A DNA stretch of 64,000 nt from Melampsora larici-populina 98AG31 (GCF_000204055.1 NW_006768766.1:234350-298349), one strand, 5' to 3'. Positions 12,680-30,480 are shown, counted from the first letter of the stretch. Numbers and translations: made by a program. Notes: generated from the sequence alone by a model not told the origin.

Positions 12680-13732
12680 TTACTCTTCACTTATCTTGGA
12701 AGGAAGTGCTAAATCACTTATCCAAATAGGAACCATTCCTCCGGCATCACTTTGAATAATCATCTTCCATTTGATTCGTTTTCTTTCAAGTTGATTATTA
12801 TCATTAGAAGTCAGAATCTCTTCTTTGACTTCTTCAATGCTGATGTATTTTCCTCGGGTATGACCTGTTTGGAATGGATGAAGAATTGGTAAGGAGATTA
12901 TTAAGAAAGATCTCGGACCAGTTGGATCTGGAGTCGTCTCCTGGCTTGAAGATGTCAAGATTGATTAGTTGTACCCTTTTCAACATCGTTGTTTTTATTT
13001 TAGAATGTCTTCAACTTACGTAAGGATCAGAAAGACGAAATCTCTATCAGTCATTGGGAATGCTAACTTATAGCATGTCCGCCAGACTTTATTCCATTAA
13101 AGGTTTTCAGACCGCAATCAATCAAAATTTTAGGACACGAAATCAGTTTCATTGACATCCTATGAGGAAGATTTGATAAATTATCAAAATGTACTTCTTA
13201 CTTACTCTCTGCGCTTCCTTGTTTAATGACTTGAAGTTTGTGTGCGCTCTCACAACCTAGTTATTTCACCCAAACAAATCGTAGAGTTAAAGACTACTTC
13301 AGCTTGTCACTCATCACTTCCACTTGATATATGATGCGATCAAGAATGACCAAATCCAGACTGACTTTCAATATATTTGACCTCGTTCTCAGTATGATTC
13401 ATAAACAAGTTATCATAAAACATATCCCATCCGATCCCATCCAAATCATTTTCAAGGGAAGAGTTTTGATCCAAAATGTTATGATAACTTTCTCGAAGAT
13501 GCCATTTGAATTTCTCACCGGAAAATTGATGACTTTTGGTCGTTACAATCCCATTTTGATAAACTTTTCCAGTTTTCCACGTATCAGTTGAATCAATCTT
13601 AGCTTGAGCTTCTGAGACAATCTTTGATATGAAGGCTTTCAGTTCGGTTTCTTCTGTTGGTATATCTTTTGGGTTCAGAGTTGAAAGAGAAGTGAAGGTT
13701 GAAAGTGATGACGTCATGGTTTTGAATGTCAT
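12680..13732 (-). CDS. START-like (DUF3074-type) domain protein
   Basis: Four exons (13351-13732, 13206-13256, 13020-13086, 12680-12944) give 254 aa. The phases of all three introns agree. Landmarks of the fungal START-like DUF3074 family are visible: TWKTGKVYQNG near residue 50, WRTCYKLAFPMTDRDFVFL about 146-164, then PRSFLIISLPILH, and a C-terminal WKMIIQSDAGGMVPIW segment. START folds bind a lipid or other hydrophobic ligand in a deep pocket; the ligand here is unknown. No signal peptide or membrane segment is seen. The first donor (GTCATT) is weak but is the only one that fits. The gene is divergent from the glucanase gene across 1.15 kb. The family call is moderately sure; the function is unknown. 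Confidence 0.75.
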
Positions 13733-14883
13733 CGGTCAGGATGGGCTTTTGTGAATGGATTTGAGGTTTTAAAGGTGGTCACTTTCCTTTTAAGGTACCT
13801 ACTACAATATAAAAATATGAACTTCATTCACAACAAAGCATCACAACGCCACGATTCCCACTTGCTATGATGTCGATTGCAGGATGCAGGACCTTGAAGG
13901 TCTGCCATACAGGCATCTTGGAGGAGCTTGGACTGGAGTTTATCGATTTGGAATTCAGCGCCCAGTCACCACGTTACATCTCTTGAGATCGCTCGAATAT
14001 TTGGGTTGCAGCAAGTCCTCGACCTGATAATGATTCTATCATCAACGGGGCTAAATCAAGCTTGATGTCTATCTTGCAGTTGGATTTATGGCGCGGTCCT
14101 CCTGATCAGACTTTTGATGTTCGCAAAGAATGGTTGTCAGGATTGATTGACCATTTTGTGGCTTCTTCAAGGAACAGAGCTCAAATCTTCACTATTGAAT
14201 TCATCTAGATTCATCAGACTCGTTTTTGATCAAGACGAAAATCAAAATTCGGAAGTGGGCTGCTCGACCACCCTGTTGAAGTTCTCGCCTGATAAAGATC
14301 ACGAAGCCAATAAGGCAAAATTATGATCAGTTGCAGAATATGTAGGAGAAGCTACAAGCAAAGTTCCAATTGCTGTTTCTTGTCGTCAGTGAAATTCAGT
14401 ATCGAGAAAACATAAAGACAAGCCATTGCGGTGTGCTGACGTTGAATCGAAAACACAGCCAGCGCGGCCAAGTACATCATGAGGTCAACATTGGACTTTC
14501 GCAAAAAGCCAGGAACCTGTTCTTGATCTGGTGTTCAAAACATCTTCTCAAATCGAATCCAACGCACGCGTATCAACAGTCGTCATGAGATTGGTACAGC
14601 TTCAATCTCCTTGTTGCAAGACCCTGATCTAGTGTGTCAAGGGTCTTTCAGTTTAGTGTACCTTATATTTGCTATGAAGTGTGCAGGAACCTTTCTTTGC
14701 TGTCCAGGAGTTGTCGACCTTTCAGCCAATTCGCATCTCAAAGAAAATCTTGATTCCTACTTAATCTTTATACTGTGAGCAAAGCTCTGATTGAAGGTCA
14801 TAACCATCAGTCTTGTACCAAATCATTTTCGCTCGCCATACAGCCACCGCCACTAATACTTTTCGACTCACCTACTACAAGCT
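13733..14883. other. Divergent intergenic region
   Basis: 1.15 kb between the START-like gene (-) and the glucanase (+). Short open frames (for example ATG at 13867 on +) stop early and show no motif. The stretch ATCTTTATACTG about 110 bp before the glucanase ATG could serve as a TATA-like element. Nothing else is supportable. Confidence 0.35.
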
Positions 14884-16914
<2,031 letters not shown>

Positions 16915-17778
16915 TTGAAACATTTATTGGTGTTTTACACGCTTGTATATATCATTTATAACCCTTGACAATAATTATAACGTAGTCTGTTATGTATCTC
17001 CACATATGATATGTTCTATGACGCAGGAATTTGATTGATAAAGCTTTCTAATAGATTTTTCATTGATATAAATTTACCACTTGATGATCCTTTCCAAGAA
17101 ATGTACAACACTTGAATCCAAAATAATTCCTCTCGGCATGGACTCAAACCTCTGATACCTGACTATTGCACACATTCTCCACAGGTGCACCCTGAGTGTC
17201 TGAGTGTCGTCAACTCATCTGAATAATCAATCATCACTTTATTTGCATCTCAATTCACAAATGTGTCATAGAGTTTATAGTCTTTGAAACAAGTTGAGGT
17301 AGCAATTGAATTTTCAAAACTCAAGGTATCCACTCCAAGTTTGATTTGATTGATTTTCAAGTATTTCTGAACCTAGTTTTTAGATGAAAAAAATTGTTGG
17401 AAGGGGATCTGAGTAAGAGGTAATCAGGACTGTGAAGAATAAGTGAAAAATCAAAGCCCTGCGATGCTTCTTAACAGCATCTTCATCTGTAGGAAGATTT
17501 GGGCTATCTCTTGACATACAGAATCAAAATTATGGATCTATGGGTCTGAAAGTATGCGTTGAGGTAGGTACATAGTGAGAGCAGGTGAGACGATTTACAT
17601 ATGCGATTGAATCTCCGCATCTCAAATCATTCAGTCTTTGTTCGACATTTCTGGAATTATCACGTTGTTCACTTTTTATTCATAGAGATCTTCTAACAAT
17701 GCTAGCTCGATCGCAAGAAATCAATCTCGTATACAGTCCAATCATTTGAGGAAAAATACAATACAATTCAAACGTAAT
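16915..17778. other. Convergent 3' intergenic region
   Basis: Between the glucanase and PRP2 3' ends. AT-rich with no open frame worth calling. A minus-strand sequence near 17130-17210 resembles a tRNA B-box but has no cloverleaf (see rejected items). Confidence 0.4.
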
Positions 17779-21676
<3,898 letters not shown>

Positions 21677-22465
21677 ATTGCCTAAACAGCTGAGAAGCTT
21701 ACTAAAGATGAGTGGAAAGGCTTAGACGATGAAGGTTGTTTTTGTTGTGACGATATAAATAAAAGTAGTTTGATCGGTTGGTAACCTGAGTTTCAGTCAG
21801 AATCAACACATCGGCTTATCTAGAAACTACAGTTCATAATACAGTGTTTTTACGTGTGCCCAATTGTACGAAACAGATTTTATTTACACAGTTTTCATGG
21901 TCAACACATTTTGTATGAAGACTGTTTCCATGCAGGTAAATGGACGATCGCAAAATTCTCGCGCCCCATAGGATAGGATAGGGGGGGATAGGATAGGATT
22001 CAGGATCCTTGGGTTCCATCTTTTTGTCTTCTCTTTTTGTCTCGTCTCTTTGTTTGTCTTTGTTTTGCTATCCTTTCATCTACAACAAATTTACCTCAAG
22101 AATCTACCGTGAAAGTGTCTTTCCCCCCAGAACACGTCTCTTTGTCTGGACTGTCAAGAAAATCTCACTTTTGTCCAAGTATTCCTTGAGAATGAGAATT
22201 CATCCTCATATATTATGAGCTTGTAGCGCACTATTTAGAAATATTAGAAGAGCTCTGGTCAATTATCTGTATAAGTTTCAATCAGCGATGAAAGTTTGTA
22301 TCTTGGATAGTATCAATTTAGCAGGTCCCTATTTTTACTTAGAAGATGAATGAAATTCTAAAACTGGCAGGTTGGCTACAGACCCATACTGCATTGAAGA
22401 TTGATGCCCGAGAAATATATACAACGTAACAATATATGCATAATACCTCTTGAAGACAAAACCGT
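21677..22465. other. Intergenic with GGATA simple repeat
   Basis: Contains the PRP2 promoter and the 3' end of the next minus-strand gene. At about 21966-22000 several tandem ATAGG units flank a run of seven G, an impure pentanucleotide repeat. No gene seen. Confidence 0.45.
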
Positions 22466-25400
22466 TCAAGTCCGTTCATCTGCTCCCACATATCCTATGT
22501 AGGCTTTGAGCCTCCTTGCTTCGAGTGACTCAAAACCTTTGACCGCTCTGACTACATCCAAACATTCTTTTGCGACCTGACTCGCTTTTATAGAATCCTC
22601 CATACCATAATGATAGATGTTTGCCATTGCTCCCATTATCGTCCCTCGCTCTTCACTTAGTCTTTCGTCATCTAGGCGGACAAGAGAGAGTTCGGCGCGT
22701 CGAATGAGTTCCTCGTAGATCAATCCACTCTCCTTTGCCAATTCCTCAAAATCGATCCTCTCATCATCAGCGCTTAGAGAGGAGGGCATCAAGAAGAATT
22801 TGTTGAAAAGAGTTTCATCGGCCCCCAGCAAGGTGCGACGATCATCACTAGCCGTTTGAGCCTCCGAAGATGCCCAAGTGCAAGCTCTACAATCGCATTC
22901 AAATCCCCACTTTTCCTTAAGTTTCCCAACTCGATCAGCCCTCGGTATAAGATGGTGGATATATGACACCGTGATCTCCTCGTCGGCTTGGATTTCGCGT
23001 ACAGCGCATAAGTTGAGAGTAAAGCTGGACGCGTCAAAGTGCCATCGACTATTGGGTGCGCAATCGTGATTGCATCGTGAGATGGTGGGATAGACAGCAG
23101 AGTATGTGTATGGAGATGTGTCTTGTTCGGATGTATTGCCAAGCTCAAGGCAAATTTCATTATTCCAGATTTTTGAAACAATCGGATGTTCATCTCCATT
23201 GGAACTCAAAGCGGATAATGCAAGTTGATTGACAAAAGGCATTTGATCAAAAATCGCGAAATGGACCTGATCAAGGGTACGTTGGTTCAGACACTCCAAT
23301 CGCTCGGGCAATATCATAGCTGGTCGTTCTCCGATTATCAGCTCTCCAGTCTTGATTTGACGAGAAGCAAGCACTCCCATTCCTTTCGATGTGATTGGCG
23401 CGATGCGATAGGCAGGTGAAGACGGAGTCGGAATGGCGCGAGCCTTTGAGGAAAGCCTCTGAGCCGCCTCGAGATGTCTAGGATAGGCCAAGATGGCAGT
23501 CTGCCCAACAGGCGCAGAGATAAAAGTCAAGGTCGAAAGTACCAAGTCAGAAGGCGACAGCCCAACGATGTGGTCCTCGGCAGTCCGATACAGTCTAGTG
23601 ACCAATTTCTCGGCTTGTCGACGGGTGAGTCGGGGTCGTTCAGTCTGTATTAACCTAAAGGGACACAATAGATCTACATCGGCTTTTTCTTCCACAAGTT
23701 CAACCTGTCCTTTCGCCGTGCCGTCTATCTTTGCTGAACGAGCGCCGAATTGGATGGCTCGTTTTTCCAGCTTACTCGCCTGACGTAATCCAAGGCTTTG
23801 AGCCAAATACCGAAGCAATAACTTATCGCCTATTCCACGTCCCAGATCAGGATCGCATTTCAAATGAACCGGAATTCTAGCCAAACTATGAACAACGGTA
23901 GAGTCGAGGAAAGGATACCTGACTTCACGCCCATGATGGCCGATAATTCGATCATCTCGCCCAAGATTGCGAGTAGAGATTCGATCCAAGTCTAGTTGAA
24001 GTTCATCAATGAGGCCTGTCCAATTGGGAGGTTCGGGGGACGAAAAGGCCGCCCGATGACGGGAATAGCCACCTAACAACTCGTCTGCCCCAAGTCCGGA
24101 CAGGAAAACCCGAGCAGGCGAGCGATATGCTTCAACACAGACCGAGCGGTCGTTTCCGTCGGTTAGATCAGGTGAATGTAGAAGATATGTTCCGATCCCA
24201 CGGGCTGCAAAATACAAAGCTGCAGCAATACTCTACCAGCAAGTATATAATCAACCCCAAGAGTGTTTTAGTGACCATTTGTACTGGCAGGGGGATCGTG
24301 TATACTCATGAGAACAAGAAAACTCAAAAAGACATCTTACAAGATCCATCACTGTGAAATTGGGTTTCATCAGTTGAATGATTTGAGCTTTGTGGGTAAA
24401 ATATTCGGATATTGTTACATCGACCTTGACAAATCTCCATAGCCGGTTTGGAGCCAGTTTACATAGTTCTATCCACGAGCTCTCGCCAGTTTTACGATCA
24501 GGAACAGCAAATACGTCATGTATGGCACCTTCTGTGCGCTGAGAAAGATTTGATAGAGACCGAGGATTTTCAAAAGCAACATTGATGAGGTCTATGGATT
24601 CGTGCGGAGGGATGTGTTGATGAGCCAAGAGCGCCAAGGTCGTGCAATCTAGACCACCCGAAAACAGGACGGAAACACTGGCTTCCGTGTCATAATTCCT
24701 ATTGAAAGAATTCAGTGAGGGACTAGGTAAGCGGTACTGGATACCAGGAAGGACATACACACCTATAGATCTGAGATATACTTGCCACTCGTCTTCTTAC
24801 AGCATCTCCAAGAGATTCCTTGAATGCCTCACAAGCGTCCGTCATACTTAGTGGCAAAGTATCTTTTATGAGATCCGAGAGGCTGATTCGGTCTTGATCG
24901 GCTGGGGGATTTCGGCACAGGATCGGTTTCGGGATCTGGCGTGCGACAGGAATGATCTCCAATGAATCAAGTTTTGTGGATAATTCGACCAGGAAGATGC
25001 TTTCTGCCAAGACCTCCAAACTCCCTGGGAGATCCTGGCCATTGAGATGAGACGCGATGACAATTGGGTCACCTGCGATGTCGGACTGTGATCAGTGCGG
25101 GTTCAGCGTTGCGGCCACAAGAAGTGGATCAGTGATATGATGAATGTGAGACCTCACCTGAGCTATCATTAGTGATCGGCGACCAAGTGGATCTCTTCCA
25201 TACCAAAGTTGATTTCTGGCCGCGTCATAGTAAACAAACGCGTATGGTCCTTCAATATTTTGCAGGACCTCAGGGACATTGACGTTGCGATCACGACATT
25301 CAAGTTTTTCAAACAATATTTCACCATCGTTCATAGAAGCGTCCACCTAGTGAGAACGTAGATGCAGGATACCCTCAGTGAATCTTGACATAATAGCACT

Positions 25401-25870
25401 GGTGTATGTTCACTTGCACTCACCGATAAACCTTCGAATATTTCACCGTTCCAAAGAAATATACTTCCGGTTTGCCCCTTCATGGGTTGGACCGTCACAG
25501 ATGATCCGCGTAAATGAAGCACAGATCCGAAGAATTGTAGGTCCAGGTTAAAATCATCTGACAGTTCTGATACGACACGGGTCTCGGATTGGACATCTGG
25601 ACCTAGGCAAGCAAATTCGTTGAGTGTCCATTATTGCGATCGAGTGGATCTAGTAGTACCTCGCGGTCCAATTGCCCGTCTGACGCATTCGCAGATCAGT
25701 TCCAACGGTCTGCCGTGATCATCGTGAGAAAAGTTACTCGGACTCTGCTTCGGTGTGCGTTGAATGATAACGCCGATTCCTGTTGATAATGGGTTCAATA
25801 AGAACAAAGCGTTGTTTCAGTTTATTTCTGCTTGACGAAGAAAAAGGATGAAAAGTCACTCACCACACAT
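22466..25870 (-). CDS. Class-II glutamine amidotransferase / asparagine synthetase-like (ASNSD1 type) fused to SET domain
   Basis: Seven exons (25864-25870, 25660-25779, 25424-25602, 25158-25346, 24763-25085, 24341-24698, 22466-24232) close to 980 aa. Residues 1-230 are an Ntn amidotransferase domain with catalytic Cys2 (MCGIG). The first coding exon is only 7 nt. Residues about 272-570 are an asparagine-synthetase-like domain with a PP-loop SGGLDC (286-291), MDLSIAAALYFAARG and GADELLGG (440-447), closest to ASNSD1, a family of unclear reaction. From about 667 the same exon continues as a SET protein methyltransferase with GKGMGV-like start, NHDCAPN (780-786), EEITVSYI and post-SET CDCRAC (838-843), SMYD-like. 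There is no in-frame ATG between the two halves, so the SET part has no start of its own in this exon. That supports a real fusion, although an unseen alternative first exon is possible. Confidence 0.85.
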
Positions 25871-26219
25871 GACGAAGAAAATATTGGATCTGCAACAATG
25901 CGGTCGCCTTGAACCAAAAAATATCATACCAGATCCGACCGTATGTAGCTCCCGCGGGGCACTCGGGAAAGTGGTCCCGCCGAACAGCGACACGGCATCT
26001 CACGGAATGCTTCCGTCTTCATGCTTCTGGAATGGAATCAAGCTTGAAGCAAAATTATGCGGCATCGGAAAGCTCCCATGGAACCATCTAACGAGAAATC
26101 ACGGGAAGTTGGTTGATGCACACTCCAAAAAGTGACTTTTTGAGGCCTTTGATACCAATTTCGTTGGTAACATCCGACGGTTTCGCCTTGATTTGGGCAG
26201 TTTTAACCCTTTTCTGCTG

Positions 26220-26692
26220 GTAACACCGCGGGAATCAACTGGTTTGAAACCCGATTGAGAGGAATTTCGGTGTCCGGGTTCAAAATTTCCTCGAATCGTG
26301 AATCTTGTTCACAACTCGTTCACATTATGTTTGCCGATTCCCCTCGGGCTGTACTCTGTACTCGGCTGGCCCCGTGTATGTACAGTCACATCATACAGCA
26401 ACATCCCCTTTCACCATTCCTCACCTTCATCCTCATTCTTCAAGCCTCGATCAACCAAAGAAAAAGCAGTTCAGCGGGAACATGATCAGCGGTGAGATAT
26501 GTAGTCAAACGGTTGGAATCACAGGTTTTGCAAGTGCTGTGTAAGTGTATGTATTGTAGTCTACTCAAGGGAAATCGGCGAACGTAATGCTAACGAGTTG
26601 TGAACGAGTTTCACGATTCGAGGAAATTTCGAACCCGGACACCGAAATTCTGCTCAATCGGGTTTCAAACCAGTTGATTCCCGCGGTGTAAC
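26220..26692. mobile_element. MITE-like element with about 130-bp terminal inverted repeats
   Basis: Positions about 26220-26350 reappear reversed and complemented at about 26565-26692 with roughly 90 % identity: GTAACACCGCGGGAATC... on the left and ...GATTCCCGCGGTGTAAC on the right. The central 210 bp has no coding capacity. TGCTG occurs at both flanks (26215-26219, 26694-26698) and may be a target duplication. The structure fits a non-autonomous fold-back or MITE element; the superfamily is unknown. Confidence 0.75.
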
Positions 26693-27190
26693 ATGCTGAT
26701 TTTCACGGTTTCACCTCCGTGACATGCCGTTTGATACTGAATTGATACCTGTATTGGGGTTTTTGTCAGTAAGTTTTTTTCTGTTTTTTCCAGAGTTTGC
26801 TGATTGATACATCTTTTGTCGGCAACATAGCCAAAATCTTGACCCCCAATTGATACCATCTTTGTCGGATGGTTCCATATAAGGGGCTTTCCAGGGTCCT
26901 GTCTTACTAAACCCCCATGCAAGCCTGAAGTCTGCCACAAGCGCAAAGATCTAGCGCCAAGAATGCAGGTGTGGGTATGAGTGAACCCAGCCCATACCCA
27001 AATCCAAAGTTTTTACCCACAGGGCTGGGCATTGGACTCACAACCCGTAGGGCCAACTGAGTAGAACATATTCATATACTCACATTACAGGATACCAGTG
27101 AAAACTCCAAACTCAATTGTACACCGCCCTATGCGCCTCGTACCCACACTAACCATCCTCCACCATGCACTCAAGATGTGCTCCGGCCGG
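26693..27190. other. Intergenic between two mobile elements
   Basis: 500 bp with no supportable gene. It holds GGGTATGAG and ACCCATAC type words in both orientations around 26980-27050 and several TGATACC words around 26740-26860, suggesting remnants of older elements. Confidence 0.35.
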
Positions 27191-27234
27191 TATAGTGCAC
27201 AACATCAAAACCCAACAAGCGTCGGGTTTTTTTT
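27191..27234 (+). repeat. Left terminal inverted repeat of the mariner-like element
   Basis: Forty-four bases ending in a run of eight T after GTCGGG. Exactly complementary to the right end. Confidence 0.9.
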
Positions 27235-27568
27235 CAAAAGCTATGCACAGGGCCATTTTTCGAGTTTTTTAGGAATCGATTTTACTTTCGAAATGGGCTC
27301 ATTAGCAGCAATCCAAAACTGTTTGGAAATTTTCATTGGATTCAATCTCAAAAACATCGAGAGATCACCAATGAACAACTTTGTTACTTTTAACAAGCTT
27401 GACATGAAAAATATACACACAGATTGGTTGAGTGGCACACAGTTGTGTGAGAGAAAAAAAAAACAAAAAAAAAATATTTCGCGTTGCTGAGGCAAAAATT
27501 TCAGATTTTATGAGGAAACAAATGACAAAAGACAAAAAAAGACATATTTTTTTGAAAAAACTGGCTCA

Positions 27569-30021
27569 TTAGCAGTCAACATCCATATCAGCTGGGTATG
27601 GGGCCCTTCGATGAGATTGATACACGTGGATTGGGTGGTCGGGATCTGTTTCTCTTTTTTGGAGATCCCTATTGATGCGATTTGGTTGTACAAAACATGT
27701 CAGAGAAAGTGCAGATGACTTTTAAACATGTTACTCACATGTATTTTAGTCCTATCCCATCAATATGTCGGAAGAAGCGCCTGATTGTGACCAGCGGGCA
27801 AGAGCACCTAAGTTTTTCGAATAAAGCTTTTCGTTCCTTGAGGGTTTTGCAAGTAAAGTTATCTTTACGATATCCTATACCAAGAGAAAAAGGAGAGGTC
27901 AATGATAATTAACTTCTAAGGAAGGAAAATCAAAGTATATATTTAAAAGGTACTTACGTTTTTTGATAAAACACCAATACATTTCAATTGGATTAATTTC
28001 ACAATGAAACTTTGGGAGAAACATACATAGATGTCCAGCTTCCTCAATGGTCATTTGGATAAGTGGCTTCTCTTGATCAAAGTCGGATTGCATTGAAAGA
28101 ATCTTGAATGCACAACAGTCAATTTCATCTTCACTTACTAACTCGGGCATTTCGGCTGGAAATTCTTCAGGAAATGATTCCTCAGAATGCTTGATGAGGC
28201 GCTCAGCTCGAGCAATTGCATCCTTTGCAAGTCCTGACTTCTTGCAATTTTTGCATCGATAAGTGAGACATTTTAATCCTCTGGCCTTCCTTGAGTCGTT
28301 ATGATGCTGCCATAGTCCACGTTCTTCAAGTACCACTCGGACACCCTTTGGTTTGTTGGCAAGTTTAGCATCCGGGTAGTCAACTGGGAAGACCATAGCT
28401 TGGTCCTGGCCTCGCAAGTGAGTGGGGATGTTTAAGTCGTCAGTTGGAATCTTCGTATCTCGAAGTCGATTCTGCTTGCCTCCGGGGTTGAGATTCATTT
28501 TCTGAACTCGAAGTGCCTCTGGTCCAAAAGACTCGTGAGCTGATGAGCAATCAAAAATGAAAAGTGCCTGCGCGTGGGGGTGAAGAGCCTCGAAGATGGG
28601 GATTGCTCGTGTTTTGACTTGTTCAATTAGCTGTTGACAATCCCACCAAGCATCACCCTGACTTCCAGGATAAATCACAACACCCGCATCCTTGAATGTA
28701 AGACTGGTAGCCGTCTCAGGAGGAATGATGAGTCGTCCAGTTGGTTCGGAGATGAAATCAGAGACATGCATCAATTTTCCCTGTGATTTCAAACGGAGAT
28801 CGCAGTCGTCTTTTGAGAACCATCCCCTAGACTCCTCCTCATTTGCATGAACTGTAGATTCATCGTGGTAAATTCGCACAATTTCCTTATCAGCATCTTC
28901 TAAAGTTGGTTCGATTATCTTGTCGAGCTGATCTCCTTCATATTTTTTTGAATGAAGACAGAGTTTGGTTAACTGGTCGAGATACTTGCGACGGTAAAGA
29001 ATAACATCGGCTCGCTCGTGGCCATCGTAATAAAGACATTTCTTGAAAGCTTTACAACCAAATCCGAGTTTATGCATCCATCGATTCACTGTCATTTCTG
29101 AGACATGGTCTTTGAAATCTGGGAAGTCAGGAGTGATTTCTGTGTTGATGATGTGAGCAAGTCTTGCAGGAGTAGTCTATACACATACATATACATATAA
29201 AAAGCAGACAGTCGTTCACATGGATCAGTATATTTGCTCCTTACTGTTTGAGTCAATGATAGACGAGTCTTATAACTTACCTTTCCGGTCTTGTGGGCGG
29301 CTGTCCAGTCGGTGATGCGTTTGCGGAATTCGAAGTTGTCCAGCATCGAGGGGTGCTCTGTCGATCTGCCGCGTCCATCGGCAATCAGGCGTTTGTGGAC
29401 TAGGATGTGAACAGCTTGGGCTCGAAGCTTGACTGCGTGATTCGTCCCACTCGTTGTTTCGGGTGGATTTTGAGCTCGTAGGATTGAGCTGTGCACGGTT
29501 TGAAGAGAGGCCTCAATCAATGATGACCGTGGGTTCACAAGATTAAGCTTTCGGGTGTGATGGTTAAACTCTCGCAGTTCGCCAAGTAGATCGAAAGATT
29601 TGGTGATCTTCGATATCGTAGTTTCATGTGATTCATAATAAATAGAAGCTTCTTCAATGGCCTCATTGAGTTGTGTCCATGAATTGTTGATGATGTCGAT
29701 CTCGAATTGTGTCTTTGTTGCAATTAGATTCTCAGGTTCAATTAAAGGGGATTCGGAAGGTGTTTGAATCGGATTGAAAGGTGATAAAGGGGATTGAAAA
29801 GGGGTTCGGATCGAGTTTAAAGGCGATAAAGGGGATACTGAGGTAATGCTGGAGTCAGGAGACTTGTCTTCATTGGATTCGAAGTCAGACTCCGAGCTTA
29901 GGGTTGATTCCGAGCTGCTGAGATCGGTGAGCGACGATGAATATGATAACTTTGGGCGTTTGGGTGGTCCGCACTGCGCGAAGCGGCGTCTCTGTGCCTT
30001 CTGAGGCCTCTTGAGTGGCAT
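27569..30021 (-). CDS. Transposase, DDE (Tc1/mariner-like)
   Basis: Four exons (29281-30021, 27958-29176, 27739-27874, 27569-27668) close to 731 aa; the last two exons are less certain. The disordered Ser-rich N-terminus is followed by a helix-turn-helix-like region (TTPARLAHIIN...MTVNRWMHKLG) and a DDE catalytic core. The putative catalytic acids are Asp352 in YHDEST, Asp456 in FIFDCSSAH and Glu645 in INPIEMYW. A Cys-rich insert (CLTYRCKNCKK) sits between the second and third acid. The C-terminal exon region with CPLVTIRRFF resembles the tail of fungal DDE endonucleases of this group. The ATG at 30021 is the first after the right inverted repeat. Without splicing of the last two introns the frame would end at 27899. 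Confidence 0.85.
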
Positions 30022-30116
30022 AGTCGAAGATATGAACGTTGATGAAGGCTGATAAAGGGCAATCTTGACTCAAGCCAATGACTTTGTTGGATTTTGAAAA
30101 TCGGTCTGGCCCCGAT

Positions 30117-30160
30117 AAAAAAAACCCGACGCTTGTTGGGTTTTGATGTTGTGCACTATA
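30117..30160 (-). repeat. Right terminal inverted repeat of the mariner-like element
   Basis: Reverse complement of the left end with no mismatch over 44 bp; ends GTGCACTATA. Confidence 0.9.
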
Positions 30161-30480
30161 TCCGGCGGCTTCAGGCCATTCCAACGACCGAACCGACGGA
30201 TATTTTGTTTTATCCGCACCGATTGGATAAAATCCGATCGGTTTTTTCCAAAAACCCCTTGTCCAACACTCGAGCCGATACACCGGATACGCCGGATTTC
30301 CGCCGGATAGCCGGTGTATCCGGTGTATATCCGGCGTTATTTTCCCGTCCCCTCATTCCGAATACCAAACCGGCCGGATTACCCAGCCACCGGACAATCT
30401 TGAAGGCCTTTCCGGCATCCGGATCCGACGGAGCATCCGACGGATATCCGGCCAGAACCCGGGTCCGGGTCTCATCTTGA
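30161..30480. repeat. GC-rich island of CCGGAT/TATCCGG words
   Basis: CCGGA and its complement TCCGG recur at least a dozen times between about 30285 and 30470 in both orientations, forming local palindromes such as CCGGTGTATCCGGTGTATATCCGG. The region is much more GC-rich than its surroundings, begins right at the mariner end, and has no plausible gene. It may be a remnant of the sequence into which the mariner inserted. Confidence 0.6.

Larger units (their letters stand above)
27191..30160. mobile_element. Tc1/mariner-like DNA transposon, apparently complete
   Basis: Identical 44-bp inverted repeats, starting TATAGTGCACAACATC, lie at 27191-27234 and 30117-30160. Both ends are bordered by TA, the usual Tc1/mariner target. 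The flanks are also similar (GCCGG on the left, TCCGGC on the right), so the true end could lie a few bases further out. The interior carries one transposase gene on the minus strand with an open multi-exon frame. Identical ends and an intact frame suggest recent movement. Confidence 0.85.

Noticed and set aside
17130..17210. Minus-strand sequence with a tRNA B-box-like GGTTTGAGTCC
   Set aside because: No A box, no pairing T stem and no acceptor stem could be found, so it is not a tRNA gene.
22789..23199. 136-codon minus-strand frame inside the SET coding region
   Set aside because: It is an alternative frame of an exon with clear SET-domain motifs.
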